Assembly: GCA_036346205.1 (NCBI GenBank)
Contig: JARFJB010000749.1
Location: 1,258,501 to 1,322,500, forward strand
Length of the DNA: 64,000 nucleotides
Reading direction: 5' to 3'
DNA from: Vesta saturnalis
Lineage: Eukaryota > Arthropoda > Insecta > Coleoptera > Lampyridae
A program made the position numbers and the translations under genes. The notes beneath the pieces were generated by a model. That model worked only from the letters and a program-made list of their open reading frames with translations. It searched no databases and had not been told where the DNA came from. The number at the start of each line of letters is the position of its first letter. Position 1 is the first letter of the stretch. Shown in pieces: positions 1 through 12,652 of the stretch.

Positions 1-235
1 CCTACATCGTACCATACTGAGAATTTTAGTGCTGATAGTGCACATAAATAATTTGAATTTAATTGTGTATTAATATTTATGGCACTAAAAATTTTGTGTA
101 CACCACGGACGCATAATGATTTTGACGGTCAATTTTCCTTTCGGTCGTCAAAGCAGCTTTTAGCTTCCTTGGCATAACATAACATAACATTCACGACTAT
201 TCCTTTGCGAGTAGGTAAAACAATCCCTGCCTCAT

Positions 236-690
236 TTATTTTTCATTTACAATCTGTCTCCATGCTTTCCTGTCTACGCATACCTCCCTAGCTTCCGGAA
301 GATTCATCATTGTCTCTTCTCAGGAATCTCATGCCCACGGCATTTATTTTTATTCATGCTTTTTTTTAAACACCCATGTCTCACTTCCATATAATACTGA
401 CGGGACCACGTCATTATAGATCGCTCGTTTCGCCGCTAGGCTCATGTTTTCGTTTTTCATTCTCGTCCATATACTTCCAATCACTTTCATTGACCTGTCA
501 TCCAATCTCGCTATCCATTGTACCATCTGCAGTCAACATTCTCCCTAGATATACCAATTATAATTAATTACACAATTAATATTCCGCAATTTCATCGTGC
601 AGCGTAAATACTCTACTCTCCTTTTCCTCTTCCTGATTGAACACATCTTAGTTTTGTTCACGTTTACCTTTAGGTTCATACTCTCACACA
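236..690 (-). pseudogene. LINE fragment, reverse transcriptase C-terminal part
   Basis: This stretch aligns by eye with 47745-48120 and is a second, truncated copy of that non-LTR retrotransposon on the minus strand. Shared landmarks include the codons for an SLAAKRAIYN-like segment and the adjacent SETWV-like segment. No open frame of useful length remains. Both ends are cut: the catalytic YADD block and everything upstream are missing. The family is assigned by similarity to the longer copy in the same window, not by any recognised domain here. Confidence 0.75.
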
Positions 691-834
691 AATAATTATT
701 GTAGATCTTGATAAAAGCAGATTATTGTATTAAGTTTAGAAGTGTCACTTTTTCGGGCGAATCTGTTCGTTCGACCAGAGCGAATGAGCCACAGAAGATC
801 ACTTCTGGGCCGTATAAAATACATTTTTAGAAAA

Positions 835-1210
835 CAATGTACAGGTTATGAACAAAAAAACGAAGCTAAAAAACGTTAGTGGAGAAACGACCTAACTAAG
901 CATGAAAGGGTAATTGACGCACATATTAGAGAGAGAGTGGAAGAGGAGAGGAAAAATGGAAAAAATGTGAAAAGAGGATACCAAAAATTGACAATCGAAG
1001 GAAAGGAATGAAAATGGAACAAGGTAAAAGGCACACTGGAAATAGCGAACCAAAAAAAATATCATAATAACACACAATCCAAAAAAGTGTACAATAATAA
1101 AGGGAGCGGATCCAAGATTACTAATATGACAAAGTTTAAGGACATGAAAGAAGGAATACGGAAACAAAGATACAATAATACTTCAAAACATAACATAACA
1201 GAGAAAAAAG
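835..1210 (+). other. A-rich 5' part of LINE-A, no confident gene
   Basis: This purine-rich plus-strand stretch runs into the LINE-A endonuclease piece. The base bias matches the rest of LINE-A, so it is probably the element's 5' region or a decayed first reading frame. I see no zinc knuckle, RRM or other recognisable domain. Confidence 0.35.
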
Positions 1211-1523
1211 GTAAAGGTAAAAAGTTCATCCAATGGAAAATAGGTATATGGAACAATAGAAGTCGGACAGGTAAAGAAAAGGAAGAATGTTAAAGATCGA
1301 AATGAAAATGAACAACCAAACAAAATTAACTTTGGAGGTGGTATATGGACCCAATGAAGATACGACAGTAGAAAAGAAGGAAGATTTTTGGGAGAAACTA
1401 ACGGCAACGATAGAAGTTAAGGGAAGATTGCTAATAATAGGCGATCTAAACGGAAATAGGTATATACCTGGCGAAAGTGTAAGAAATCAAAACGACTCAA
1501 TTACACTTTTGTATTCAGATTAA
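1210..1523 (+). pseudogene. LINE-A endonuclease domain, decayed
   Basis: The start of an apurinic endonuclease (EEP) domain is visible as IQWKIGIWNNRSRTGKEKE, corresponding to the usual WN-R-LTGKE opening. After an apparent internal deletion and frame change a second part reads LEVVYGPNEDTTVEKKEDFW and then IIGDLNGNRY, the GDLNG metal-site motif. This domain nicks target DNA for target-primed reverse transcription. The middle and the terminal SDH motif are missing, so it cannot be active. The A-rich composition continues into the downstream pieces of the same element. Confidence 0.7.
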
Positions 1524-1700
1524 CCTGATAATAACTAACACCTTTTTCACACACAAAGTGATACACACGTATACAAGATAAATAGAGAGTAGGGAAGAAA
1601 AATCGGTAATATACTACATAATAATAAACAAAAGATATCGAAAAGAAATAAAAGAAACAAGAGTGCTAAGGGGGGCTGAAATTTATTCAGACACTACTCA

Positions 1701-2489
1701 GTGAGATCAAAAATTGAAATACAAGTAGGAAAACACAGTGAAAGTAACACAGCGAGTAGGGACAAAAACATAAGTAAGGAAAGAATCAGAACATATAAAT
1801 TGAGATACGAAGACACAGCAAGATCATACAGTGCTAGAGTAGAAGTAGAGATGAGCGAAGTCAACGAGATTATTAATACACTAATACTGGAAAAATTACG
1901 CGAAAAAATGAAACAACCACTAATAACAATAGCAAAGGAGGATTGTGGCACTACAAGAATTAATACAGCAAAAAAACAAATAAGCTGGTGGAACGATGAA
2001 ATAAAAGAAAAAATGAGAAGAAAGAAAAAATTATGGAAAAAATATCTGAGCTGTAAAACTAACAAGAATTTTGATAACCAAAGAAATAAAAATAAAACAA
2101 GCAAAACTTATAGCATGGGAAGAATTTGGTGGCAAGATGGAGTGGGATTGCCTAGGAAATCAGAAATTATTCTACAATATACTAAGATCATTACGAAAAG
2201 GTAAACTGCAAAGAGTAAAATATATAAAAGTAAAAAATGGAAGAATATTCGGAAATGAAGAGGAAATTTTAATAAGATGGAAAGAGTATTTTGATGAAAT
2301 AAGGAAGAGAAACCAGATGCATGAAATGCCAATAGAAGAAGATAAAGACAAATATAATACAGTAAACAGAGAAACTGATGATACAGGAGAGGAAAAATTA
2401 CCTGAAAATTGGAAAGTAGGGATTATATTACCCATACACAAGAAAGTCGATGGAATGTTCTAATTACAAGGGAATTATATTGCTAGACT
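1701..2489 (+). pseudogene. LINE-A linker and start of reverse transcriptase
   Basis: Two overlapping frames, shifted near 2075, read through a basic linker (ISWWNDEIKEKMRRKKKLW, then IAWEEFGGKMEWDC) into ENWKVGIILPIHKK and NYKGIILLD. The last two are the conserved entry of a non-LTR reverse transcriptase (the KP-G and NYRGI blocks). The frame stops exactly where the 2490-3447 DNA transposon begins and resumes at 3448. The frameshift, stops and interruption make this a pseudogene. The family clade was not determined. Confidence 0.8.
2487..2489 (+). repeat. 3-bp target duplication (ACT), left
   Basis: ACT lies directly outside the left inverted repeat and is repeated at 3448-3450 outside the right one. 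Removing the element and one ACT rejoins the LINE frame as LLDSTYK with the spacing usual in this block. A TA duplication is the alternative reading, but it would add one residue. Confidence 0.6.
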
Positions 2490-3447
2490 AAACGCCAAAT
2501 ACGAAGACACCAAGCTGCGCGAAAAAAATCACGTGACCGTGTACTATTCAACCGGAAAATATTATTTTTTTAAGAAAAATGAAAGTTACGTTTTGTACAT
2601 TTTTTAGTTAATAACCTCTTAGATGTTTATATTTTATAATTACGACAATTTAAACAAAAAAGAAACATTTATTTAATTGTGAAAAGTGAAATATAAGGTT
2701 ATGTTACTTGTTCATAAATTTACTCGGAAATGTAATTCGCATTTTAATTATTAACCACAGTTCTAAGGGTAAATAATTCGTGTCTAAACAGTTACTTTCA
2801 AAAAAGTGCATTTTCAAGATTGTCAATGAAATAAAATATTACACAATTGCTCTATATTTATGTCTTTTTCATTCTTTTATTAGAAGTCTTGAACGATTCT
2901 ATTTCACCACGTTGAATTGCACTCCCTTCTCTAATAATTCTAACGATGGTACTTTTCGATACTCCAGTTACATTCACAACGATATCAAGAACGTTAACTG
3001 TAAAGAAATGTAATCATGAAAAAACTGACAGATGTTAATCGTACAATAATGACATACCTTCATTCATATTTTTATGAAACTGATAAACATTCCAAATAAT
3101 TTCGGGGGCATCTTGCGATAAGACACGCCGCTTCATTGCTGGAATGTTTGATGTACTCGCATCACCCATTATAAACAACGAACTAAATCAATATATTATA
3201 TTAATACATTTTACTGTAGATTACAAATACAACTTACTTGTAAATAAAAGGTGCTGAAACGGAAGGAGTTTTGAAAAAAAATGTTTACAATTGATAAAAA
3301 CGTGCACGAAGAATGAGGTTAGAAAACAATAAACAACACTACATTTTGTGGACGGAACATAATATCTACTTCTCACTCATATCATTATTCCATTTCTTTT
3401 TAATGCAATATTCGGTTTCTACGCAGGTGTCTTCGTATTTGGCGTTT
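2490..3447. mobile_element. 958-bp DNA transposon inserted in LINE-A
   Basis: Perfect 22-bp terminal inverted repeats (2490-2511 and 3426-3447, beginning AAACGCCAAATACG) bound the element, with weaker similarity just inside. It interrupts the LINE-A reverse transcriptase at a defined codon and is flanked by ACT. It carries one small minus-strand two-exon gene with a helix-turn-helix-like region and no catalytic domain. It is therefore probably an internally deleted derivative of a larger element. The 3-bp duplication resembles PIF/Harbinger practice, but the protein is not one I can place. Confidence 0.8.
2858..3169 (-). CDS. spliced 83-aa helix-turn-helix-like protein of the 2490-3447 element
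   Basis: Two exons on the minus strand, 3169-3058 and 2997-2858, are separated by a 60-bp intron with GT (3057-3056) and AG (2999-2998). Joined, they give an uninterrupted 83-residue frame from ATG to TAA. Exon 1 begins MGDASTSNIPAMKRRVL and contains EIIWNVYQFHKN. Exon 2 contains VTGVSKSTIVRIIREG, which looks like the turn and recognition helix of a DNA-binding N-terminal transposase domain. The basic end (NKRMKKT) follows directly with no DDE domain. This is unusual here because everything around it is broken. I infer a truncated transposase that may bind the element's ends; function is untested. Confidence 0.65.
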
Positions 3448-4325
3448 ACTCTACCTACAAAAACAAAGCTGTACGAAAGAATAATAGAAAATAAATTGAG
3501 TAACGAAACAGATAAACAACTAGAATACTCACAGTGTGGTTTCAGGAAAGGTAGATGGGTCCAAGACCACATATTTGTATTAAAGCAGCTAATGGAAAAA
3601 TTATGAAAATATTTACCACAGAGAAGATATTCGTGGCCTTTATAGATCTGGAGAAGGCTTTCGACAGTGTGTCAAAGGGACAGGAGTAGGCTAAATAAGA
3701 GAGGAGTAAATATGAAACTGATTAAGTGCATAAAAAGCCTTTATGAGAGTACGAGCATCTTCGTAAGAATTGCGAATAAACAAACAGGAATTTGCAACCG
3801 ATGAAGGTTTTAGAGAGGGAGGAGATCCCCGCTCTGTCTAACATAGTAATGTACGACGTGATAGAAGAAGTAAACCAAACAGCAAAAACTGAGAGAGTGA
3901 TACAAAAACATGGAAATAATAAATATATCGGAAAGTATTTTTTCGGGCGATATAGTTATATATGCAAAGAGTGAGCCAGATCTGCAATATAACATAGAAC
4001 TGTGGCAAAAGGCGCTAATAAAATAAAATAAAAGAAGACACAGACATAGAAATAAAAATAAATGAGAATAAGATTGAAAAGGTGCAAATCATGAAATATC
4101 TGGGGGTAAAGATACAAAATAATGGAAAAATAGAGGCAATGTTGGTTTGGGCATATGGGAGGCAAGAGCGAACCAAAAAAGAGACAGAGGTAGACCAAGA
4201 AAAGACTGGAACAAAGAAATAATAGAAAGCCTAACAGAAATGGGTCGGATATGGTACGAAGGGAAGCATCTGGCAAGCAATAAAAAGGAATGTGCGAATA
4301 AAATATGCAATAGAGATTAAACATA
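3448..4325 (+). pseudogene. LINE-A reverse transcriptase core and C-terminus
   Basis: After the transposon, the frame resumes with ALYERIIENKL and YSQCGFRKGR. Next come FVAFIDLEKAFDSV (motif A with the catalytic D), a DEGFREGDP-like block near 3800, a damaged motif C near 3935-3960 (FFGRY where F-DD is expected, then IVIYAKSE by frameshift), and KYLGVKIQNNGK near 4100. The tail reads RGRPRKDWNKEIIE, a C-terminus common in this LINE group. Frameshifts and a small deletion near 4135 disable it. AT-rich tail sequence follows 4325. Confidence 0.8.
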
Positions 4326-4330
4326 ATTAA

Positions 4331-4974
4331 AATGAAATATTTAAGTTAAATTCATTGTAATTTAAATAAGAACAGAGATCGTAAATGTAGAGAATGTGTG
4401 TACATACTGTAACACCTTAACAACTAACGGTATAATTAAGGTTTATGTGATAAATATATATAAAATACACTATTTTTTCTCCAAACGCTTGTAACATCGC
4501 AAAAAACTTTATTTCCCAACGCAAATTTAATTCATATTTAAAACTTTGAATTTTTTTTAACTGTTCAAAATATCCGTAATTTGCTTGCTTCAGCGGCACT
4601 AAAAGTACCTTTACTGCCGCTCAAAATAGAAACATACGCGTCTAAGAAGTCACTTCAAATTTCTGTGAGGTTTGGATAAAAAAATTATGTAAAAAACCCA
4701 TCTTTTTTCACTCTAGGAACTAAAGAAAATCGCTTTGTTCGCCATTTGAGGGACTAAAGTGTTACTTTTTCTCTCGGGATTAAAAAAAAATTAGTCCCGC
4801 CCGGTATTAAAAGTGACAGTACATTAAGTTGGACATTTAATTTAAGTTATTAATTATTACATTTACATACAGATCATGACAATGAAGGAAATCACATAAA
4901 CTAATGAATCTATCCAACCTTCGGTCAGTGTTTGAAACTGGTGTTCAAGGAAAAAAATCTGTTCAGTGTAGTTA
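4331..4974. other. AT-rich, no gene seen
   Basis: No coding, RNA or transposon-end signal I can support. Runs of A and T and one short minus-strand frame without similarity are all that is present. Confidence 0.6.
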
Positions 4975-5547
4975 TTTTCCTAACTAGTGCGGAAAGTGGT
5001 GCTTTCCCGCACGCGACTGCCGTTGCCCGAACGACGCGAAGCGGAGTTCGGGCAAGCAGTCAAGTGCGGAAAGACACTTTTTGCACGTGTTAGGAACATG
5101 TTTTTTTCTACGACCGTATATGCAACTAAAAAAAAATTGTATAGATAACAGGGATTTAATTTTAACAATATGCAATATATAAACAAACAAGATATCAAGT
5201 TTTATTACTTATTATTAATATTAATCCCAGATGATTTTATTATTATATATAAAATAATGTGATGAACAAAACAAGATTTAAAACTATTAATTATGCACAT
5301 AATTTAGTCGAATGCACGTAAATTTGAATAGTTGTAATTAAACACAGATATTATAACTGTAACTCAGTTGATTTTATTCTTGTATTTAAACTAATGTGAG
5401 GAACAAAACAAGATTTATTTTCCCGCACTAGTGCGGGGAAGTAGCGTGGGAAAGTAAGTTTCCCGCCCGCACTAGTGCGTGAAAGTGATACTTTCGGAAA
5501 TAAAATGCGTGCGGGAAAGTGACCAATTAAGCACGGTCGTAGAAAAA
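4975..5547. repeat. composite inverted-repeat element with TAGTGCGGG modules
   Basis: Both sides carry copies of a CACTAGTGCGGGAAAGT-like module (near 4984, 5425 and 5467) and related GTGCGGGAAAG forms. A 15-bp inverted pair ending ACGACCGT/ACGGTCGT lies at 5103-5117 and 5533-5547. A GC-rich hairpin occupies about 5025-5060 (TTGCCCGAAC against GTTCGGGCAA). Inside are two direct repeats containing GAACAAAACAAGATTTA (near 5264 and 5401). It is probably a non-autonomous foldback element; its exact ends and target duplication are not clear. Confidence 0.5.
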
Positions 5548-8500
5548 AGTTATTTTATTAAGATAACTATCAGTAACTACAGTAGATTTCCACCCACCAT
5601 AACCGTCAAGTTTGCTGCAAAGAGGTGTGGTAATCTTCTCAATGAATGTGCTCCAATTGAGTTGGTGATTTACTGTATTTATACGGAATTCAAAAGAAAA
5701 AACGCAAGTGTTACACTAATACACTAAAAACCATAAAATTACTCACTCTTGTCATTAAAAACTGATTATCTGGAGCGTCTTCTAAAAATTGATGGTTTAG
5801 ATTTCTGCAGGTTATAGCTATCACTTATTCTTTCAAGGAAATGTTTATTAAATTTACTGTGAATGTTATAATAGTTTACAATTAAAATTATGTCCTACAT
5901 TGAATACTGTGACCAAAGCGTAGACGCACGAATATTCTTAAATTTTTTGTGAAATCATTCTAATAAAAATTTTTATTTGTGCAATTTTGCTAGTTGAATT
6001 TATACAAAGAGGGTGAGAAAAGTAGACACTCAAAAGTTTAACTCTTTTATGTAAAGTGCAATTTCTCAAATTCTTTTCTAACGTCTCATATTCACCTTTT
6101 GCAAAAGTATCAATCTCCAGGATACAAATTTATTTAGGTAATGAACTTATTTCAATGAAGGTACTTACATTTTTAACTACAATAATGACATGTTATACAC
6201 ACGCATTGTTCACACTTCAAGAACTTTGACGGTATGATTATGTGAATTGAGAATCAATTTTATAATGTAAACTGCACAAAACGCGACCGAATATTGCCAA
6301 TAAATTACAAAAATTGTTAAACAAATTCACAAAAAATACACTTAAAGCTTCCCCAAACGATAAAATGGTGTAGAACCGCATCTTACTTGACTCACAAATT
6401 ATTACTGGATCACTTAAATTAGTAATAAATTTATGCATGTTCTTTTTTACACGTCACGCGATTAAGTATATAAACGCAATAAAGGTGCAGTATACCGTGA
6501 ACTTGAAAATAATTTTTGCATGATGGATTATAAGGTACGTTTAACATGTTGCTTAACATTCTTTTTAGAAGTATATGTTTGGTGCTTTCACTAAATTTCC
6601 TCAAGACATAGTTCCATATTATGGTAGTCAAACATTTTTGAGCATCATTGAGCTACACAGTGATTTTTAAATGTTAATCGATTGAATAAGTTCATATTGT
6701 GAGTATTCCAGGATATGTTAAATACTGATGCCAAGAAAATGAACAGAGTTCTTCTGCTCTTAAGACCTGTTAAATAAAATATGACCGATGATCCGTAAGT
6801 TATCCAAAGTTATCATCATTAACCTCCATTTGTCAAAATATGTAATTATCGTGATTGCAAATGTTGCAAAGGTGGCTTGCGTAGCTGTCTTTTCTAAACT
6901 GTTTTGTGTACTTCCTTGAAGTAAGACCGTACGAATTATTTATTACCTTACAAATCAGTGGCACCCATCTTAAGAAATTTGGCGTGGATCGAATTCAGAT
7001 TTTAGTTGAAATCGCTACACTGGCGCTGCTGTAATGATCATGATTAAGTAAAAACCTCACTAGATTCGGAATTACGTTAGTACACGTTTGTTTTTACAGA
7101 TTACATCTAAACAAGTATTTACTAATTATACAAGATACCATGAACACAGTGTGTTGTGTTACAGAAAACTCCTAAAAATATACAAACTGATATGGATAAA
7201 TAAGATTTTAGGAAAGTAATGATAAAATTTAATTTCAACCATTATAGTAGTTTGTCAAACTTAAGTAGTAGTATAGTTAAAGGAGTGTATCGGAACCTGG
7301 AAACCGTTATACACGCAAGGTTTGTATAATGGTCATCGATTTTGTTTCAGATAATTGATAATTATAATTTTAAAAACGTAAAATAACCGGTTAACGGAGT
7401 GGTATAACTGAAAATAATAGTTCATACATTTTGGAACATTTCTTACATTAAGTATATAAGTTTACACAAGAGGTTGTATAAGTATTAACAAACACAAACG
7501 TATTTTCAAAATCTTATATACTTTAGATAGTCGAGGTCAACGGATTAATCAGCGTTCTTTGAACCAGAACTTTGTTGTAAATATAATAATAGTAGTAATA
7601 TTTTTTCTTGCTTAATTCACATTTTTATATAGAATATAATGATAAAATATTGATTTTACTAAACCGTTTTACATATACATAATTACGATGATGAATGTGC
7701 ATAATTAGTGAAATTATACTACCACATTCCTTTATATTTTCAATCGTCAGAGTCTTTTTGTGAATTGGTCCTATTAGTCCTTTTGCCATTCACGTATAGC
7801 CTCAATTACGTTGTTGTATTTATTTACCCATTCGTTTTTCAGTTGATGAGTCGACGCAATATGTTACAAATATACTTTTTGTTAACCGTTTTAAGTAACA
7901 CAAATTTTGCTTTTTTTATCTACACTTTTGTAGGTACCAGAATATTCATTAAAGAACGTTCTCTTTTATGCTCATCATCCAATTGAAATGATTTTAAATT
8001 CACATATCGATCATTGCACCGCACTGGAGTACATACAACTACTGTTATAGGGTTTTACCAGTATTTTTAAGTGCGTGATGTAGTATACAGTATACCAGTA
8101 ACTTGGCACGTACTGTATCTTGATGTTTAGACAAAAGCATTAAGTATGTTTTATTTTTTAAGAATTAGGATCTTGAATCTTATGTTAGCTATCAACATTT
8201 AATTCACTACGAATATGTACCTTAATTAGTATTATCCTATTAAGCAAATATTGGAGGTTAATAGAGTGAAATGACCAGCATGCGCAACACGATGACGTTA
8301 CGCTGAGTAGTTTTTTATAAATGCCGCTGTATAGCGCACCGATACACGTGCACAAAACAACTTTGCTATGTCGTCCATAACGCAAAATAGGTTAAAAATC
8401 AGTGGTTTCAAACAAATTGGACAAGACGCGTGTCATTTGATGTGTAAACTACCGATCGCAAATGTTGAAATTCGCACTCCGGTAAGCTTGTATTAATAAT

Positions 8501-8835
8501 CATTGTTGCAAATCATACAGGACTGAGTATTGATCTTTTTCAACCTCAAAAAATACACTAAAGACACCAAGGACTCAAATATACCTGTTTTTAAAATGTC
8601 TAAATGTAAACCGGCCATTTTGGAAATAATCGCTATTTTGAGAATAAACACGAATTTGGGACGAGTCTACATCTCAAATTGGTTGATTGGGCCTAAGCAA
8701 CAAGCATGCAGAAAGGACCCTTTTGTTCATATGCGTGTGTTTTGCTTTTGAAATACCTTTCATTTAAGCAAATTGTCCAAATTCACTTACTCTAGAGAAA
8801 ACATTAATAGATAGTATAATTAATAGAACAGATAA
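5548..8835. other. 3.3 kb AT-rich, no gene seen
   Basis: Longer frames (5479-5727 plus, 6238-6438 minus, 7708-7986 plus) have no recognisable motif, no neighbouring exon and a composition like the surrounding sequence. The 7708 frame is hydrophobic only because it is T-rich. I annotate nothing here. Confidence 0.6.
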
Positions 8836-9122
8836 GTGGAATATGAAAATGTAAACTTTTACCATTATTACACATAATTAAAATACTTATCTTTTCGGTT
8901 TTTTAAATCGTGTATTTTTCTATTTATATTTTATATAAATTTAAAGGTTTCGATAATAATTACAGTAAATTTAAGAATAACTTGAGATATAAAAACAAAT
9001 CTATGAAATACGAAAAATTTACAAAGGACTATAAGTAACTGTAATTATTATCGAAACGTTTAAATTTATATAAAATATAAATAGAAAAATACACGATTTA
9101 AAATCCCAAAAGATAAGTATTT
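8836..9122. mobile_element. hairpin MITE, copy 1 of 3
   Basis: The left arm (about 8881-8967) and right arm (about 9037-9122) are inverted copies of each other. Shared blocks are TATATAAATTTAAA, a GTTTCGATAATAATTACAGT-like segment, and AAGATAAGTATT at the outer end. Outside the left arm lies the inverse of the GTAATAATGGTGAAAGT block that follows copies 2 and 3. No coding capacity. The same hairpin recurs at 27431-27812 and 60688-60943. Confidence 0.8.
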
Positions 9123-9174
9123 TAGTTAAAAGATTAAGAAATTTCATTAATATTTAAAGAGTAATATTGATATA

Positions 9175-10632
9175 CAGGGTGAACCGAATTTAATTTGCGT
9201 ATACAGAGATATCGAAAACCGTAATAGATAGAGTATCGGTTAAATGAGAAATAAGTTTCGTAATTTGTTGAGTAGTACATTAGTATAAAGAAGTTTGGTT
9301 TTTTCCGACTAGTTCCGGAGATATTCGATAAAATCCGAAAATGCTCATTTTCGTTTTGTAAGACTAGCGTTGTTATTATAACAGATATCAAAAATTAATC
9401 TAAACTTTTTTTAAATAAAATTTACTACAACTTGCCATACCAAAATTTCAATACGACGTTTTGTCTTTCAGGACCACCCTCAACAATATTTTTAAATACG
9501 GACCTGGATTTTTACTACAATTTTTGTAAGGTTCTTATAGCTTAATATAATGATATAAAATTCTTGACTATTCTACTACGTTTCGTCTGTGAAAATCATC
9601 ATCTTCATGGTTTCTTACTGAAATGAATTAAATTTTTACTACATTTCTTTGTAGGTTTTGTATAATCTTAATACACTGCTATGGCATTCCTAACCATACA
9701 CATTTCATCTATGATCATCATCTATAAGCCTTTTGTAATAGTCTTTAAATCAGTGTTTATAAAAAATAATGATAATCACAAAATTTAACAGTTTATTTTA
9801 CATCTAATGATAATGAACAAATGTGATAATTTAAGACTGACCTAACAGTAGCAAATAAAATTAGAGTATTTTAAAAACCAGCTATGAAAGTTGCTCAAAA
9901 TGAAATCCATTCTGTTGAATACATAGTTCAATCCTCCTTTGATGTCGCTGCATCCACCATTTCGGGTGTAATTTTTTTGAAATGCATCTCGTATTCGTTG
10001 ACGAAGTTCTGAACTGTTAAATTTTGTGATTATCATTATTTTTTTATAAATACTGATTTAAAGACTATTACAAAAGGCTTATAGATGATGATCATAGATG
10101 AAATGTGTATGGTTAGGAATGCCATAGCAGTGTATTAAGATTATACAAAACCTACAAAGAAATGTAGTAAAAAATTTAATTCATTTCAGTAAGAAACCAT
10201 GAAGATGATGATTTTCACAGACGAAACGTAGTAGAATAGTCAAGAATTTTATATCATTGTATTAAGCTATAAGAACCTTACAAAAATTGTAGTAAAAATC
10301 CAGGTCCGTATTTAAAAATATTGTTGAGGGTGGTCCTGAAAAGACAAAACGTCGTATTGAAATTTTGTATGCAGTTGTAGTAAATTGTATTTAAAAAAAG
10401 TTTAGATTAATTTTTTTGATATCTGTTATAATAACAACGCTAGTCTTACAAAACGAAAATGAGCATTTTGGGATTTTGTCGAATATCTCCGGAACTAGTC
10501 GGAAAAAACCAAACTTCTTTATACTCATGTACTACCCAACAAATTACGAAACTTATTTCTCATTTAACCGATACTCTATCTATTACGGTTTTCGATATCT
10601 CTGTATACGCAAATTAAATTCGGTTCACCCTG
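9175..10632. mobile_element. 1.46-kb foldback element with about 620-bp arms
   Basis: The left arm (9175-9793) and right arm (10013-10632) are inverted copies that differ at few positions. The ends read CAGGGTGAACCGAATTT and its complement, each bordered by TA, which points to the Tc1/mariner (IS630) group. The arms give rise to mirrored frames at 9134-9391 and 10416-10655, which are not genes. The only non-repeated part is the 219-bp centre, which encodes a transposase remnant. Arms this long in so short an element suggest that most of the transposase gene was replaced by arm duplication. Confidence 0.85.
9842..10036 (-). pseudogene. C-terminal remnant of a Tc1/mariner-type transposase
   Basis: The frame in the foldback centre reads SSELRQRIRDAFQK, then by frame change ITPEMVDAA. 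This is the LRQRI-DA-ITPEM pattern found near the C-terminus of insect IS630/Tc1/mariner transposases. No catalytic residues remain. The beginning of the frame lies within the right arm. The assignment rests on this short pattern and the TA-bordered ends. Confidence 0.6.
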
Positions 10633-10797
10633 TATACTGTCTTAAATTTTTATAAAAGTGTGCTAATTTAAGAACTGAAATCTCGTTTATTTATGTTTTA
10701 TTGCTGGGGATAAATAAATATGTGAAAATCTTTGATTATATTATATTACGTATATATAATGTTTGTACAACATGCTGTAGAACACAATTTGTGTGTC

Positions 10798-10928
<131 letters not shown>

Positions 10929-10929
10929 T

Positions 10930-11906
<977 letters not shown>

Positions 11907-12480
11907 CAGGGTGTCTCAATAGTACGTATTCGGTCGATAGCCTTAGCCATTAAACTTAGACGATAAGTTTAAATACGAAAGTTGTCTATTTTCATTAGCT
12001 GCATAATCTAAAAATAGTTTGGTTTCTACAGGGTGTAATATAAAAGCGGTACAATATAGGACTTTTGATTTTTAAATAGAACACCTTATAATTCCTTATA
12101 ATTTTACATCTTTTTTATAAGAATTACTTACAAGCTAAATCTTACAGTTTTTGAGATATTCGCAAAGCTAACTATAAACTGACATTGTTATGTAGTAATT
12201 CAAGTAGGCGTATCTCAGTTATTTTTAAAGATAAACAAATAATCTTTGGTATAGAATTTATTCATATATGAGCTTACTTTAATCTATTGTCAAAATTCGA
12301 TTTCAATATGCACGGTGATCACAAAAATTAATTCAATAACATAAATTTGAAAATACTGTATCTTCATTTTTTTAAATGGCACACCCTATATTTTTTTAAT
12401 GCCTTGTCTTCGTCTATTAGTCGGCTTTCATTTCTGTTAAATATGTTCTATACCTATCTCTAATAGTTTCGGAGATATTT
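11907..12480. repeat. transposon-derived repeat with CAGGGTGT ends
   Basis: It begins TACAGGGTGTCTC, repeats TACAGGGTGTAAT near 12028, and shows the inverse (ACACC) near 12083 and 12371. Such ends are typical of non-autonomous Tc1/mariner-like elements in insects, and a further ACACCCTGTATA occurs near 19640. I cannot define a clean matching right end, so this is a fragment or several overlapping short elements. Nothing coding. Confidence 0.5.
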
Positions 12481-12575
12481 AAGTGTGTGCACAATACCAC
12501 ACACAGATCTTAAAGATCTGTACCTACAATTAGCAAACTGGAAGGTAACACATTTCAAGCCTACATACACATCGT

Positions 12576-12579
<4 letters not shown>

Positions 12580-12650
<71 letters not shown>
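12580..12650. repeat. (TA)n microsatellite
   Basis: Uninterrupted TA dinucleotides of about 70 bp. Confidence 0.95.

Positions 12651-12652
<2 letters not shown>

Noticed and set aside
2490..3447. Tc1/mariner element with a TA duplication
   Set aside because: TA can be read at both junctions, but excision would leave an extra residue in a block of fixed spacing; ACT fits better. Not fully excluded.
5425..5480. Rho-independent-like hairpin from CACTAGTGCGGG repeats
   Set aside because: Bacterial-style terminators are not expected here; the hairpin belongs to the repeat element.
7708..7986. 92-codon hydrophobic frame resembling a membrane protein or receptor fragment
   Set aside because: T-rich sequence gives Phe/Leu/Val by chance; no exon partners, no conserved receptor motif, no coding bias.
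9134..9391. 85-codon minus-strand frame with a near-identical plus-strand partner at 10416-10655
   Set aside because: Both are read from the two arms of the foldback, so the duplication is explained by the inverted repeat. No motif.
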